Shown piece after piece: positions 41,560-50,977 of a DNA stretch of 64,000 bases. The position numbers and the translations under genes are program-made. The DNA lies in contig KE159636.1 in the NCBI GenBank assembly GCA_000403315.2, forward strand, positions 835,358 through 899,357, given 5' to 3'. Under the pieces are notes generated by a model that saw nothing but the letters and a program-made list of their open reading frames with translations, made no database searches and was not told where the DNA came from. Origin of the DNA: Lachnospiraceae bacterium A2 (GTDB lineage: Bacteria; Bacillota; Clostridia; Lachnospirales; Lachnospiraceae). Numbering within the stretch: position 1 is the first letter of the stretch; each line of letters begins with the position of its first letter.

Positions 41560-41799
41560 ATGATAAGGGAGCTGTACAATAATATTGTGTGCAAAGACTT
41601 TGGCGGGGGCAAACCAAGCAGGGAAATGCAGGAAGAAATTTCACTTCTGCTAAAAGAGATGGGGGAAAGCATGGATGGCTTTCACTATGAAAAATATAAG
41701 GATAATCTCTGCCTTATTGCGGCTGCTGCTGAAGAAGCCGGGTTTGCAAAGGGGTTCCAGTATGCTTTTCGGCTGTTTGCCGAATGCATACAGGGATAG
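41560..41799 (+). CDS. DUF6809-like small helical protein
   Basis: ATG 41560 with GGAAGGTGG upstream (an earlier ATG at 41488 lacks a ribosome site). 79 residues: MIRELYNNIVCKD, then EISLLLKEMGESMDGFHYEKYKDNL and a helical tail with AEEAGFAKGFQYAFRLF. A common mobile-element small protein of unknown role. Confidence 0.65.
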   Translation: MIRELYNNIVCKDFGGGKPSREMQEEISLLLKEMGESMDGFHYEKYKDNLCLIAAAAEEAGFAKGFQYAFRLFAECIQG

Positions 41800-41850
41800 G
41801 GAAGGAAAACGGATGGATGTGCCAGGAGCAAGCTTATACTGGGGCATCCA

Positions 41851-42084
41851 TCACATGCCTGTGGGAATCTTATCCCTGTCGGGATCGGCGGTCTTTTCAA
41901 AAAGATCTCCCACAGGGCAGCCTAAAATACTGCTCAATGCATCCAGGTTTTCAAAACGGATGGAACGTGTTTCATTCATGACCATGCGGTTAAAATTCTG
42001 GTAGCTTAAATCCATCTGCTTAAACAGCCAATATTTTGTGTGGTTCTGTTCTTCTAAAATTTCAAGTATCCTTAAACGTACCAT
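41851..42084 (-). CDS. Small XRE-type regulator (77 aa)
   Basis: A single helix-turn-helix (KYWLFKQMDLSYQNFNRMVMNETRSIRFENLDALSSILGCPVGDLFEK), Cro/CI-like. Divergent from the gene at 42348. The perfect palindrome AATGTATACATT (42152-42163) in the shared 263-bp upstream region is a candidate operator. Confidence 0.82.
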   Translation of the reverse strand: MVRLRILEILEEQNHTKYWLFKQMDLSYQNFNRMVMNETRSIRFENLDALSSILGCPVGDLFEKTADPDRDKIPTGM

Positions 42085-42347
42085 CTGTCCCCTCCTTTTT
42101 AGCTATTATATCTGAAATTTATTCCTTGCATAAATCATGTATAGGATATATAATGTATACATTAGATACCGGGAGAAAGGTATATAAAAAGGAAAAGGGG
42201 AGGGTTAGAAAATAGGATAGGAAGGCTTTGGCTACTTTTAGTGAAGCGGTGAGAGCTTTTGGGTGTTTAAGGGCCTTGCTAAAGAAACAACATAGGCGCC
42301 AAATACAGTGCCTCCAGTAAACGTATAGAATAAGAAAGGAAAGAAAA

Positions 42348-43520
42348 ATGGAAGAAAACCGTAACATCAATAATACTTCTGAAACTGGGATTGTTGAAGA
42401 TTCTCAACAACACAAACAGGAAGAAAATTGGAAAGAAGCAGTTAAAAAGGATTGGAAAGAGGCGATGGGTGAGTTTAAGTCTGGTGTAACAGATAACCCA
42501 GATATGCCGAAATCAAAATCCGGAAAGGTTGCGGTATGTTTACTTTCATTTGCAGTTTTTGTGGGAGTAATTGCCGTTGCATGTTTTGTTGGAAAGAGAG
42601 CGATTTATACAATTGGATCAGAGTTCTTTTTCCTGCAACCGTCAGATGAGGAATTTCTGAGATATGCGAATAATTGCATCCATGAGAATTATTCATATGA
42701 CATTGATCTTTCTTTTGAACAGGTGAAGATGGGGCCTATAGATAAGTACAAAGGTACATGCCCAGGATCTTCAGAAGAAGAATCAGACCATTATGGATGT
42801 CTTGTTTCAATTACCGATGAGTCAGTACTTGATAAAATTCGTCAAATACTGGATGATCCTACGATTATAAGTGTTGATTTTGATATTGCAGTTGGGGAAG
42901 GTCACGTATATGCGAAACCAATTGCACTCACTTACAATCCGGATGAAGCGAAAGACAGCGAATTTCTGGATGAGATTGAAGATGCATTTGATGATATAGC
43001 GGAATCGTCTTATGATGATATTCGCGATGGAGATGATGCTTCTGATTTAGATGATACTTATTATAATAATGACGAATATGATAAATCAGAAACAGACGAC
43101 GATTCACAGTTTTACTACGCAACTGATGATGTAATTTCTGCAGTAAAGGGTAATATTGAAGAATCTACATTCAATGAGTTAGGGCATGTTTTGAAATTCC
43201 CAAATTATGAGAATGATATTTGTCTCTATGCAGGGAATATTCAAGAAACGTATTATGAAGTGGATTGTCCCGAACCAAATCATGGAGTTTATTATTTACA
43301 ATTTGAAGTGCTTAATGAGGAAACTCCGGAAGACCCTATGGGAATGACCATAAATGTTGCATTTTGTGGTAATACTATGCATACTATAGATACAATGGAA
43401 TACCACCTTAATGAAGATGGGGAATTATATTTATATGAATTGGCTGCGGCTGGAGCTTATGAGGAGTATGGAGAAACAGATGCTCGTCGATTAAAAGCAT
43501 TGGGAGAAAGTGAATATTAA
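42348..43520 (+). CDS. Hypothetical single-pass membrane protein with acidic linker
   Basis: 390 residues. A charged cytoplasmic N-terminus (~60 residues), one membrane helix (VAVCLLSFAVFVGVIAVACFVG), then an extracytoplasmic part. That part has a very acidic segment of Asp/Glu/Tyr (residues ~205-255) between two folded portions. AT-rich. No family recognised. Ends at a strong terminator. Confidence 0.75.
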   Translation: MEENRNINNTSETGIVEDSQQHKQEENWKEAVKKDWKEAMGEFKSGVTDNPDMPKSKSGKVAVCLLSFAVFVGVIAVACFVGKRAIYTIGSEFFFLQPSDEEFLRYANNCIHENYSYDIDLSFEQVKMGPIDKYKGTCPGSSEEESDHYGCLVSITDESVLDKIRQILDDPTIISVDFDIAVGEGHVYAKPIALTYNPDEAKDSEFLDEIEDAFDDIAESSYDDIRDGDDASDLDDTYYNNDEYDKSETDDDSQFYYATDDVISAVKGNIEESTFNELGHVLKFPNYENDICLYAGNIQETYYEVDCPEPNHGVYYLQFEVLNEETPEDPMGMTINVAFCGNTMHTIDTMEYHLNEDGELYLYELAAAGAYEEYGETDARRLKALGESEY

Positions 43521-43599
43521 TAGTTCACAGTAATTTCATTGTTTTGTAATGAATAGAATCGCGAAGGAATAGTTCAGTACTGTGATGTGTCGTGATGAA

Positions 43600-43637
43600 A
43601 ATAATGGAACTCAAATAACGAGTTCCATTATTTTTTT
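43600..43637 (+). terminator. Intrinsic terminator after the membrane protein
   Basis: AATAATGGAACT (43600) pairs with AGTTCCATTATT, with 9 nt between, running into seven T. Confidence 0.85.
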
Positions 43638-43764
43638 ATACATGCCGTATTTCATAATTATTTGCCATGTGGTCCGTTGCAGCTTCAGTGGTTTCGGAAA
43701 TGTCAAAAACTTCTTTAATTGTAAAGGACTGATAACAAAGAATAAAATTGTTTCCGCAAAAAGT

Positions 43765-43944
43765 TTATTGAATTGTGGAAATATAGGCAACCAGGTCTTT
43801 TTTTGCAATCCTCCAAACTTTCCCTCCTATCCGTTTTGCAGGAATAGTCCCTTGGTTAAGCAGCCTGTAAAATAAATTCTTCCCAATCCCCAAAATTTCC
43901 ATCGCTTCCTGTGGGGTAAGTATATCTGGGTATTCTTCTAACAT
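43765..43944 (-). CDS. Excisionase-family HTH_17 DNA-binding protein
   Basis: 59 residues from ATG 43944 (AGGAGG 9 bp upstream; ATG 43953 overlaps the ribosome site). DILTPQEAMEILGIGKNLFYRLLNQGTIPAKRIGGKVWRIAKKDL is a classic HTH_17 motif. Could be a second recombination directionality factor or regulator of unit 4. Confidence 0.82.
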   Translation of the reverse strand: MLEEYPDILTPQEAMEILGIGKNLFYRLLNQGTIPAKRIGGKVWRIAKKDLVAYISTIQ

Positions 43945-44144
43945 TTTAGGCATCCTCCTTTTCGTGTTTTGTCAGTTTGTTTTATGCCTTATCCGGTTGT
44001 TTCTGTAAAAAAGAAATATATTATTTCTTTGTGGCAGAGCCATAGAACCCGATGAATCCAGGGATTTCCGGGTTAGGTAGGCAAATGCCGTAAAACAAAA
44101 TTTTCCAGGTTAAACTACGCACACAAAGGAAGGAGGAAGGAATT

Positions 44145-44225
44145 ATGCATCTGGAACAAATCATTTCTATTATCAAGATTGTGCTGGAAGGGCTGCTGTC
44201 ATTGGCTGTTGTCCTTGGATGGTAA
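44145..44225 (+). CDS. 26-aa hydrophobic peptide
   Basis: ATG 44145 behind AAGGAGGAAGG. The product MHLEQIISIIKIVLEGLLSL... is one membrane-like helix. The tight spacing (15 bp) to the next small gene with its own AAGGAGG supports translation. Confidence 0.5.
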   Translation: MHLEQIISIIKIVLEGLLSLAVVLGW

Positions 44226-44240
44226 GGGAAGGAGGGCGTT

Positions 44241-44405
44241 ATGGAATTTGAAATGCAAACCTCCGGCGGTGACATGGCGGTACAAGATAACGCCAGATGG
44301 GAAAGGAACTGCCGGATGGCAAAGGAAGTTGCTACTGCACTGGTGGCGGTGGCAGGGATTATTAGCATTGCTGTTGAGTATGCAGATGAAAAAAGGAAGG
44401 AGTGA
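44241..44405 (+). CDS. 54-aa hypothetical protein
   Basis: ATG 44241 behind GGAAGGAGG. Polar N-terminus, then the hydrophobic segment EVATALVAVAGIISIAVEYA. Lies just upstream of the DUF932 gene in the same operon. Function unknown. Confidence 0.55.
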   Translation: MEFEMQTSGGDMAVQDNARWERNCRMAKEVATALVAVAGIISIAVEYADEKRKE

Positions 44406-44411
44406 CGTATT

Positions 44412-45295
44412 ATGGCAGCAGAAGTGGAAAGTATGTTTTATGTCCGCAAAGCCCCATGGCATGGCTTAGGGACGAAGGTGGAGGATGCGCCCACATCAGA
44501 AGAAGCATTGAAACTGGCAGGGCTGAATTGGGACGTCTGGCAGGAAAAAATCTATACGGGGGATGGCATTGTGGTAAATGATTATTACGCCAATATCCGC
44601 AGTTCTGACCATAAAGTGTTGGGCGTGGTGTCCGGGCGTTACCAGATTGTGCAGAACCGGGATGCGTTTGCGTTTACGGACGAGCTTCTTGGAAAAGGCG
44701 TTCAGTATGAAACGGCGGGGTCGCTGAAAGAGGGAAGAAAGTCTGGATTCTGGCAAAGCTCCCCAAACAGTACCGCCTTGTAGAAGATAAGGTTATGCCC
44801 TACCTGGTGTTTAGCAATTCCCACGACGGATCAGGTTCTATCAAAGTGGCAATGACGCCTGTCCGGGTGGTCTGCCAAAATACGCTTAACTTTGCGCTGG
44901 ACAATGCAAGCCGGATTTGGTGCGCAAACCATACGGGCGATATCGGGGCGAAGATGGAAGACGCACGGATGACGCTGTTCATGGCGGAGAACTATATGAA
45001 CGAGCTTTCCAAAGCGTCAAAGAAACTGGACAGGAAGAAAGTGAGCGACGCGGCGGTGGAAGAATACATTAAGCTTCTGCTCCCGATTGCCGCGGACGCC
45101 ACCGAAACCACGGAACGGAATGTGAAGAAGCTACGAATGGATTTAAAGAACCGTTATTACCTTGCCCCTGACCTGGTGGGCGTGGGGAAGAACGGCTACC
45201 GTTTTGTGAATGCGGTGTCCGATTTTGCGACCCATGCAAAGCCGCTCCGGGAAACGGCGAAGTATAAGGAAAACCTGTTCTTAAAGACGATGTAA
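44412..45295 (+). pseudogene. DUF932 (phage/plasmid-like TIGR03299) gene with one frameshift
   Basis: The N-terminal part (YVRKAPWHGLGTKVEDAPTSEEAL, VLGVVSGRYQIVQNRDAF) runs into a wrong frame near 44741 at GGAAGAAAGTC. One extra A there restores RKVWILAKLPKQYRLVEDKV and joins the C-terminal frame, which runs intact to 45295. The total, about 293 residues, is close to full family length. A real deletion in an A run or a sequencing error are both possible. DUF932 proteins accompany recombination and replication genes of plasmids and phages. Confidence 0.8.
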
Positions 45296-45446
45296 GGGAA
45301 CCCGTTAATCGACAGGGCTTACCAGCTGGTGTGCGCTGCCTGATACCGTGTTCTGGGACTGGGGATGGTGAAGCTTACGATAGGTTTTGCCATCCCTATT
45401 ATTTTTTGCCTACAGTGTGGGGGAACTTACGGGAATGGAGGGAATT

Positions 45447-46376
45447 ATGTACGAGAAAATATCGACAGCGGGAATGGCGCGTGAAGAATGGCTGAAGCTC
45501 CGCAAGACAGGGATTGGGGGCTCGGATGCAGGTGCAATCTGCGGCCTGAACCCATACAGCAGCCCTATGAAGGTGTTCTGGGATAAGACGTCGGATGGGG
45601 TGGAAGAAGGGGACAATGAAGCCATCCGGATCGGAAATGATTTGGAACAGTATGTAGCGGTGCGTTTTATGGAAGCAACCGGATTGAAGGTGCGGCGCAG
45701 CAATTATATGTACCGCAGCAAGGGGCATCCGTATATGATTGCGGACGTTGACCGCCTGGTGGTTGGAGAGGATGCAGGTCTGGAATGTAAAACAGCCAGC
45801 GCCTACAATGCCGATAAATGGGCAGATGGTAAGATCCCGCCCCATTACGCCATACAGTGTTACCATTACATGGCGGTTACAGGAAAGCGCGTGTGGTATA
45901 TCGCGGCAGTTATTTTGGGGCGTGAGTTTGTTTACCATAAACTGACATGGGATGATGCCCTGATACAGCAGTTAATTGAGGCGGAGGGGGAATTTTGGAA
46001 TGACTATATTGTAGCGGGGCGAATCCCTGACCCGGACGGCTCCGAAATATACGATTCCGTCCTGGAACAGTATTTCCATACAGCAAAAAAGGAAAGCGCG
46101 GTTGAACTTGTGGGCTTTGATGGCAGGTTGGCACGCAGGGAGGAAATCCTTGCGCAGATTGGGGAACTGCAGTCAGAGCAGAAACAGATTGAACAGGAAA
46201 TCAAGCTGTTTATGCAGGATAGCGAGCTGGCGTCAAACGGGCATTACAAGGTATCATGGAGCAATGTAGACACTACAAGGCTTGACGCGAAGCGGATCAA
46301 GCAGGAGCAGCCAGAAATCTACAAGAATTATGCGAAGGTGACGTCCTCACGCAGATTCCAGATTAAGGCGGCATAA
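45447..46376 (+). CDS. YqaJ-family viral recombinase exonuclease
   Basis: 309 residues from ATG 45447. GIGGSDAGAICGLNPYSSP, IRIGNDLEQYVAVRFMEATG and HPYMIADVDRLVVG ... GLECKTAS carry the PD-(D/E)XK lambda-exonuclease-type residues. The C-terminal coiled coil is EILAQIGELQSEQKQIEQEI. Makes 3' overhangs for the annealing protein encoded next. Confidence 0.9.
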   Translation: MYEKISTAGMAREEWLKLRKTGIGGSDAGAICGLNPYSSPMKVFWDKTSDGVEEGDNEAIRIGNDLEQYVAVRFMEATGLKVRRSNYMYRSKGHPYMIADVDRLVVGEDAGLECKTASAYNADKWADGKIPPHYAIQCYHYMAVTGKRVWYIAAVILGREFVYHKLTWDDALIQQLIEAEGEFWNDYIVAGRIPDPDGSEIYDSVLEQYFHTAKKESAVELVGFDGRLARREEILAQIGELQSEQKQIEQEIKLFMQDSELASNGHYKVSWSNVDTTRLDAKRIKQEQPEIYKNYAKVTSSRRFQIKAA

Positions 46377-46446
46377 GGAGTATCGGGCAGGGAAAGCACA
46401 AGGCTTTCCCTGCTTATTTTATCTCATTTTGGAAAGGAATGGTTCT

Positions 46447-47223
46447 ATGGGAAATCATGCAATCCGGCTTTTGAAAGCAAACGAAATTGAGTGCAGGGTG
46501 TCCATTGTGAAGGAGAACGGGATAAGCCTGCTGCTTTATAAGGATGCAAGGGTAGACCAGCGCATCCTTGACGAAACGTTCGGCCTGTTCGGCTGGAAAA
46601 GAAGCCACCAGTGCATAGACGGGAACCTTTACTGCACGGTGGAGGTTTATGACAAGGATACCGGGGAATGGGTTGCCAAGCAGGATGTGGGCACAATGGG
46701 GTATGCGGAAAAGGAGAAATCGCAGGCTTCGGATTCTTTCAAGAGGGCATGCTTTAACTGGGGGATTGGCAGGGAGTTATATACCGCCCCATTTATATGG
46801 GTTCCGGCAGCAGGCATATCAATTAAGCGAAATGGGGATAAGCTGTACTGCAGCGACCATTTTTCGGTACGCTCCATTACATACAATGGGGACAGGGAGA
46901 TTGCCAGCCTTGTAATTGCCAATGATTCCAATCAGGGGCAGGCAGTATATGAGATGGGGGCAAAGGCAGAAAAGCCAGAAAAGCCAAAGAAAAATATAGT
47001 TGCTGGGAGCAGGGATAAACTGCAGAGCAAAGCCCCCGCATCCAATGACAGCACATTATCTAAAATACAGCGGCAGTCCCTGGAAAAAGAACTGCAGCGG
47101 ACAGGTGTCGGCATGGAAGCGGTGCAGGAAAGATACAGAATAAAAAATCCGGATTCTATACCAGATGAATTGTATGGAAAAATTATGGCGGCACTGGCAA
47201 AAACGAAATCAAAAGTCGCATGA
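46447..47223 (+). CDS. Rad52/Rad22-like single-strand annealing protein
   Basis: 258 residues from ATG 46447. LLYKDARVDQRILDETFGLFGWKRSH, GTMGYAEKEKSQASDSFKRACFNWGIGRELY are the Rad52-fold annealing motifs seen in phage SSAPs. A linker with a KPEKPKK stretch and a short C-terminal helical domain follow. With YqaJ it forms a Red-type recombination pair. Confidence 0.85.
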   Translation: MGNHAIRLLKANEIECRVSIVKENGISLLLYKDARVDQRILDETFGLFGWKRSHQCIDGNLYCTVEVYDKDTGEWVAKQDVGTMGYAEKEKSQASDSFKRACFNWGIGRELYTAPFIWVPAAGISIKRNGDKLYCSDHFSVRSITYNGDREIASLVIANDSNQGQAVYEMGAKAEKPEKPKKNIVAGSRDKLQSKAPASNDSTLSKIQRQSLEKELQRTGVGMEAVQERYRIKNPDSIPDELYGKIMAALAKTKSKVA

Positions 47224-47243
47224 AGTAGATAGGAGGATTGGTT

Positions 47244-48157
47244 ATGGACTATAAGGAATTTGAAAATAGGGTTATGGAAGCCTTAAAGGAAAAGCTGGGA
47301 TGCGGCTACCGTGTGGAAAGCGGCAGCCCAGGGGAATGCGGCAGGCCAACGGGGCGCAGCATCCTCATTGGCAGGCAGGGGGTAAACGCATCCATGATTG
47401 TCAGGATGGATGAATATTATACAAAGGACATGCATGGCACGGCCAGGAAAGAAGGCATAGCGCAGGCAGTTTCAGAAATTCTGGATGTCTGCAGAGGCAG
47501 GATCCCGGACTGCGACATAGACGTGTCAAAATTTGCAGATTGGGATTCCATAAAGACACATATCCGCGCACGGCTGGTCAATACGGAAAGGAACCAGGGG
47601 CATCTGGAAAAAGCCCCGCACCGGGATTTCCTGGATCTTTCGCTGGAATATTATGCAGACATGCCAGGGGCTACCCAGGCAGGCAGGCCACCATCCCAAT
47701 CTGGGATGGGCATATGCTGTACTAGGGGGTGGATGAGGGGACGCTTTACCAGACAGCCATGGAAAACATGGAGGATGCAGACGACATGGCATTTGAGTGC
47801 ATGGATGAGCTGCTCACGCCATGCTGGGATGCGGAGCAGGAGGCGAAGAAAGAGCTGTTAAAAGGCTGCCCCATGTATGTACTGGGGAATAAATCCCGGA
47901 TAAACGGTGCAGTCCAGATGTGCAGCAAAGATGTGATGGGGAGGGTTTCCGGGTTCTTTAAGCAGGACTTCTGGATACTCCCGTCTTCCATCCATGAAGT
48001 CATCCTGCTGCCAGCCGGGGAGTATGGGGAGGATGCGGGGGAACTGGCAAGGATCGTGAAGGATGTCAATGACACGCAGCTTGCCCCAGAAGAGATACTC
48101 TCCTACCACGTGTACCGCTACAGCCGCCTTACAGGCGAAGTTTCCATTGCAGCATAG
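47244..48157 (+). pseudogene. DUF5688-family gene broken by a frameshift and an amber stop
   Basis: The 5' frame (MDYKEFENRVMEALKEKLG ... FADWDSIKTHIRARLVN) is correct to about 47660. Then the +1 frame reads GYPGRQATIPIWDGHMLY, TAG, GVDEGTLYQTAMENMEDAD and continues to 48157. TAG replaces a codon where homologues are expected to have Trp or similar. The 3' part may start from GTG 47729. Function of the family unknown. Confidence 0.7.
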
Positions 48158-48168
48158 GGGGTGATGGG

Positions 48169-48489
48169 ATGAAGCGCGGAGTATTCAGTGAAAAGGAAAG
48201 GAGCCTTAGGAAGAAGGCAGAAAAGGAGCGTGAGTCATTCCGGTATAAGATGCTTGCATCTTCTTCCGCTGAGGTTTATGAAGCCTGTGGCAAAATCCGG
48301 TTTTATGAATGTTTTTATGAATATTTCCAGTATAAAGAACATTTGGGGAAGGGTCTTGTGGAAGCCTGCCTGGAAGAGCCGGATTTGATGGAAGCCCTCT
48401 GGAGTTTATACCTGGGACGTGAATATCTGAAATGTGACACATGGGAGGAAATGGAAGAGATACTCGGAGTGCTGGTGGATAGGAAATGA
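48169..48489 (+). CDS. Hypothetical DUF3848-like protein
   Basis: 106 residues. The helical YKMLASSSAEVYEACGKIRFYECFYEYF and the acidic tail DLMEALWSLYLGREYLKCDTWEEMEEIL recall DUF3848-type proteins of Clostridia mobile elements (tentative). Last gene of the rightward block that begins at 44145. Confidence 0.65.
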   Translation: MKRGVFSEKERSLRKKAEKERESFRYKMLASSSAEVYEACGKIRFYECFYEYFQYKEHLGKGLVEACLEEPDLMEALWSLYLGREYLKCDTWEEMEEILGVLVDRK

Positions 48490-48634
48490 AGAGGGCCCTC
48501 ATTATAGAAGAAATGCATCTGAATTTTGTGGATAATGTAATATAATGGCTTGTGAGATGTCCTATGGCATTGTAATCCCTGAAAATAGTTTTGGTAAAGA
48601 CTGTTTTCAGGGATTTTAATAATAATAAGGTTAT

Positions 48635-49873
48635 TTATTTCCCGCCTTTTAGGGAATCTCTCTTTATCTGCGAACGGTAATTTGTTAAATGGTTGTGGCA
48701 ACAGCATAATGCGGGACGCGATATAAGGGAAATAACAGGCTTATTGCATTTTTTGTATTTGCAAACAGTAACCTGATACTTATTTAACAAGCATCCCATT
48801 GCAAGGAAAATGCCTTGCAGAAAACATTGTGGAACAAGGCGCATGTCATATTTTTTCTTTTTATCAGATGCAGAAACTTCAAAATTGATGCCATTAGCGT
48901 AAAAATTGATGGTTTCTATGAGAAGTTTCTGGGAAATTTTGATGATTTGTGTCATCAGCAATTTTATACCATCTGTGGAGTTGAGCTCCACATTTATTTT
49001 ATAGTCATTATCCAGGGAAAAATGAAAATTTGATGTTAAGGAATTAAATATTTCACATAGTTCTGCATAGTCAGATGACAGGAAATCTATTATTTCGGTA
49101 TCTGAAACAGAAAATTTGCAGCCATTTGGCAAGGAGTCCTTGCCGTAGGATACACTCTTTTCTGCCTGGAAAATTGGAATATCATAAAATGACCCATTAG
49201 GTGTTTTTTCTGAGTTGAATTTTTCCAGAAGGGCCCGATTCTTCCTATTGAAGTCCTGCAGTGTATGAATAAATAAATGCATACATTGGGATGCCCTGAA
49301 TAAAGGATGCATTTTGGAACAGAATCTGCCACCATAAAATGCAAGCCGCGTCAAAGGGGTATTGCCGCCTATAGTCCAGTCTATTTTGGAATGGATTATG
49401 TCATTATAACCGTAAGGCTGAAGAAGCACAGTCAAAAAATATTCTATGATATGGGCAGAATTCTCAGCATATTCTTTTTGGGATTTATAATCTAAAGAAA
49501 TAGCTGTCGCAAGCAAAAGCATATTTTTTATGAGGGTGATGTAGTTTTTAAAGACTGATAAGGGCATGGAACACCCTGAAGAGAAAGATAAATATTTCTC
49601 ATTAAAGCCAGCATTGGTAATCAATCCCATGAAGGTAGGATGTTCAGGATCATTTTGTGTATTAACAAGAATGCCGTATTGTTTTGTAAATTCTTTAATG
49701 GCATTGAGGTCATCAATGTCTAAAGATACGATTTGCGAAAAAAAATCTTTCGTATGCCCTTTTCCATCAAAAAAAATTTTTCTTTTGCGTGGACTCCCAC
49801 AATGGAGATAGTCTGTTTTGCCGAGTTGTTTGATTTGATAGTCCCCAGGATAAATTGTAACGGATAGATTCAT
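48635..49873 (-). CDS. Hypothetical protein with C-terminal zinc-finger-like motif
   Basis: 412 residues, the only long leftward gene of unit 4. Helical body. The C-terminus VCKYKKCNKPVISLISRPALCCCHNHLTNYRSQIKR has a C-x4-C ... C-x3-H arrangement with a trailing Asn-x-Arg, like CGNR/DUF6076-type zinc fingers, suggesting nucleic-acid binding. Divergent from 49975 across a 101-bp AT-rich region. Confidence 0.75.
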   Translation of the reverse strand: MNLSVTIYPGDYQIKQLGKTDYLHCGSPRKRKIFFDGKGHTKDFFSQIVSLDIDDLNAIKEFTKQYGILVNTQNDPEHPTFMGLITNAGFNEKYLSFSSGCSMPLSVFKNYITLIKNMLLLATAISLDYKSQKEYAENSAHIIEYFLTVLLQPYGYNDIIHSKIDWTIGGNTPLTRLAFYGGRFCSKMHPLFRASQCMHLFIHTLQDFNRKNRALLEKFNSEKTPNGSFYDIPIFQAEKSVSYGKDSLPNGCKFSVSDTEIIDFLSSDYAELCEIFNSLTSNFHFSLDNDYKINVELNSTDGIKLLMTQIIKISQKLLIETINFYANGINFEVSASDKKKKYDMRLVPQCFLQGIFLAMGCLLNKYQVTVCKYKKCNKPVISLISRPALCCCHNHLTNYRSQIKRDSLKGGK

Positions 49874-49974
49874 AAGAGCCTCCTTGTGCTGCGACTGAAA
49901 TTATACTATTCAAGTCGTAATTTTTGTTATAACCTAAGGATACAGGAAATCACAAAAAATGCAAGGAGGAAAAA

Positions 49975-50544
49975 ATGAGAGTATCATTGTCGAATTTAAT
50001 CGAACCAGAAGGAGAGATGGAGGTATCTGAGGTAACAGGCATTGAGAAAGGGAAAAGTTTTCGGGAAATCTTTTGTGTGGAGGAAGTGCCTGAGAGTGAA
50101 TACCCAAAGGTTTGTTATAGGGGAGATCCACTGATGGTGATTCCAGGGCAATACGTTGAAGGGAAGGGGCTGCAACACAAATTGAAGCAATGCCTGATCG
50201 TTATTCAGAAAAAACATGAGTGCTTCGTCTTTCAACAAAATAATTTTTTTGTGGATAAGAAGTTTCAGCCGCTGGATGAGGAGTGTATGCTGGTTTTCCA
50301 TGGCAAGGCCAAAAGGGCGTTCATTTTAGTGCCTGATAAGGATGGGGCGGGGCAAACCCTTTACCGTCTTGAAGACGATGTAGAGATTGGCGTCTATCTG
50401 GAAACCGAATTGGATCACGGGAAAAACGGATACTATGTATGCCTGATTAAGGATACAGCCTGTGGTATAAACCTGTGTTCGGTTACGGCGGATTCACGTT
50501 CTGCCGAGTTTATGGTTCATTATTTCGTTCATTTTTTTGGATAG
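49975..50544 (+). CDS. Hypothetical protein (189 aa)
   Basis: AAGGAGG upstream. Mostly beta (GMLVFHGKAKRAFILVPDKDGAGQTLYRLEDDVEIGVYL type strands), no motif recognised. Starts the primase operon; the next gene begins 9 bp after its stop. Confidence 0.7.
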   Translation: MRVSLSNLIEPEGEMEVSEVTGIEKGKSFREIFCVEEVPESEYPKVCYRGDPLMVIPGQYVEGKGLQHKLKQCLIVIQKKHECFVFQQNNFFVDKKFQPLDEECMLVFHGKAKRAFILVPDKDGAGQTLYRLEDDVEIGVYLETELDHGKNGYYVCLIKDTACGINLCSVTADSRSAEFMVHYFVHFFG

Positions 50545-50553
50545 GAGTGGATC

Positions 50554-50977
50554 ATGAGGAAAAAAGAAAAAGGAATATATGAAAAAGCGGAAAAATCCCC
50601 ATTAGAAGACGTTCCCTCTTTAAAAAGAAAGGTAGATAAGGAGAAAATAGCCGCATATTTTATAGAAATGGCAAAAACAGAGCCGGAAATCGAAAGAAAT
50701 TCTTTTTTAGAGGAAGATGTGCGAACGAAAGAGCGTTTGATAGACAAAGAAAAAATACTTGACATTGGAACGAAACTGTTTGGAAGAGAACCGGAAACAG
50801 GGGATGGAAATCTTTGTAGCCAGAAACTGGACGGTTTGTTTACGATGAAAGTGGAACCTAAGCCTGCACAAGATAACAGAATGAAAATGTGTAAAGGTGC
50901 TTTTGAAAAGGAAATTCCGGAGAAGCAGTGGGCTGAACAAGCAAGAAGCGCAAATCGGGAACAAAATATAGACTTTA
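50554..50977 (+). pseudogene. 5' fragment of a D5-like primase-helicase gene
   Basis: A charged N-terminal region from ATG 50554. The frame runs into the insertion sequence at 50978. Removing the IS and one copy of the 7-bp duplication restores an in-frame join (NREQNIDF to IVKFIKSQTS) with the fragment at 52446, which proves that both are one gene. Confidence 0.85.

Noticed and set aside
43582..43875. 97-codon + strand frame
   Set aside because: Overlaps a terminator and the leftward HTH_17 gene; no ribosome site.
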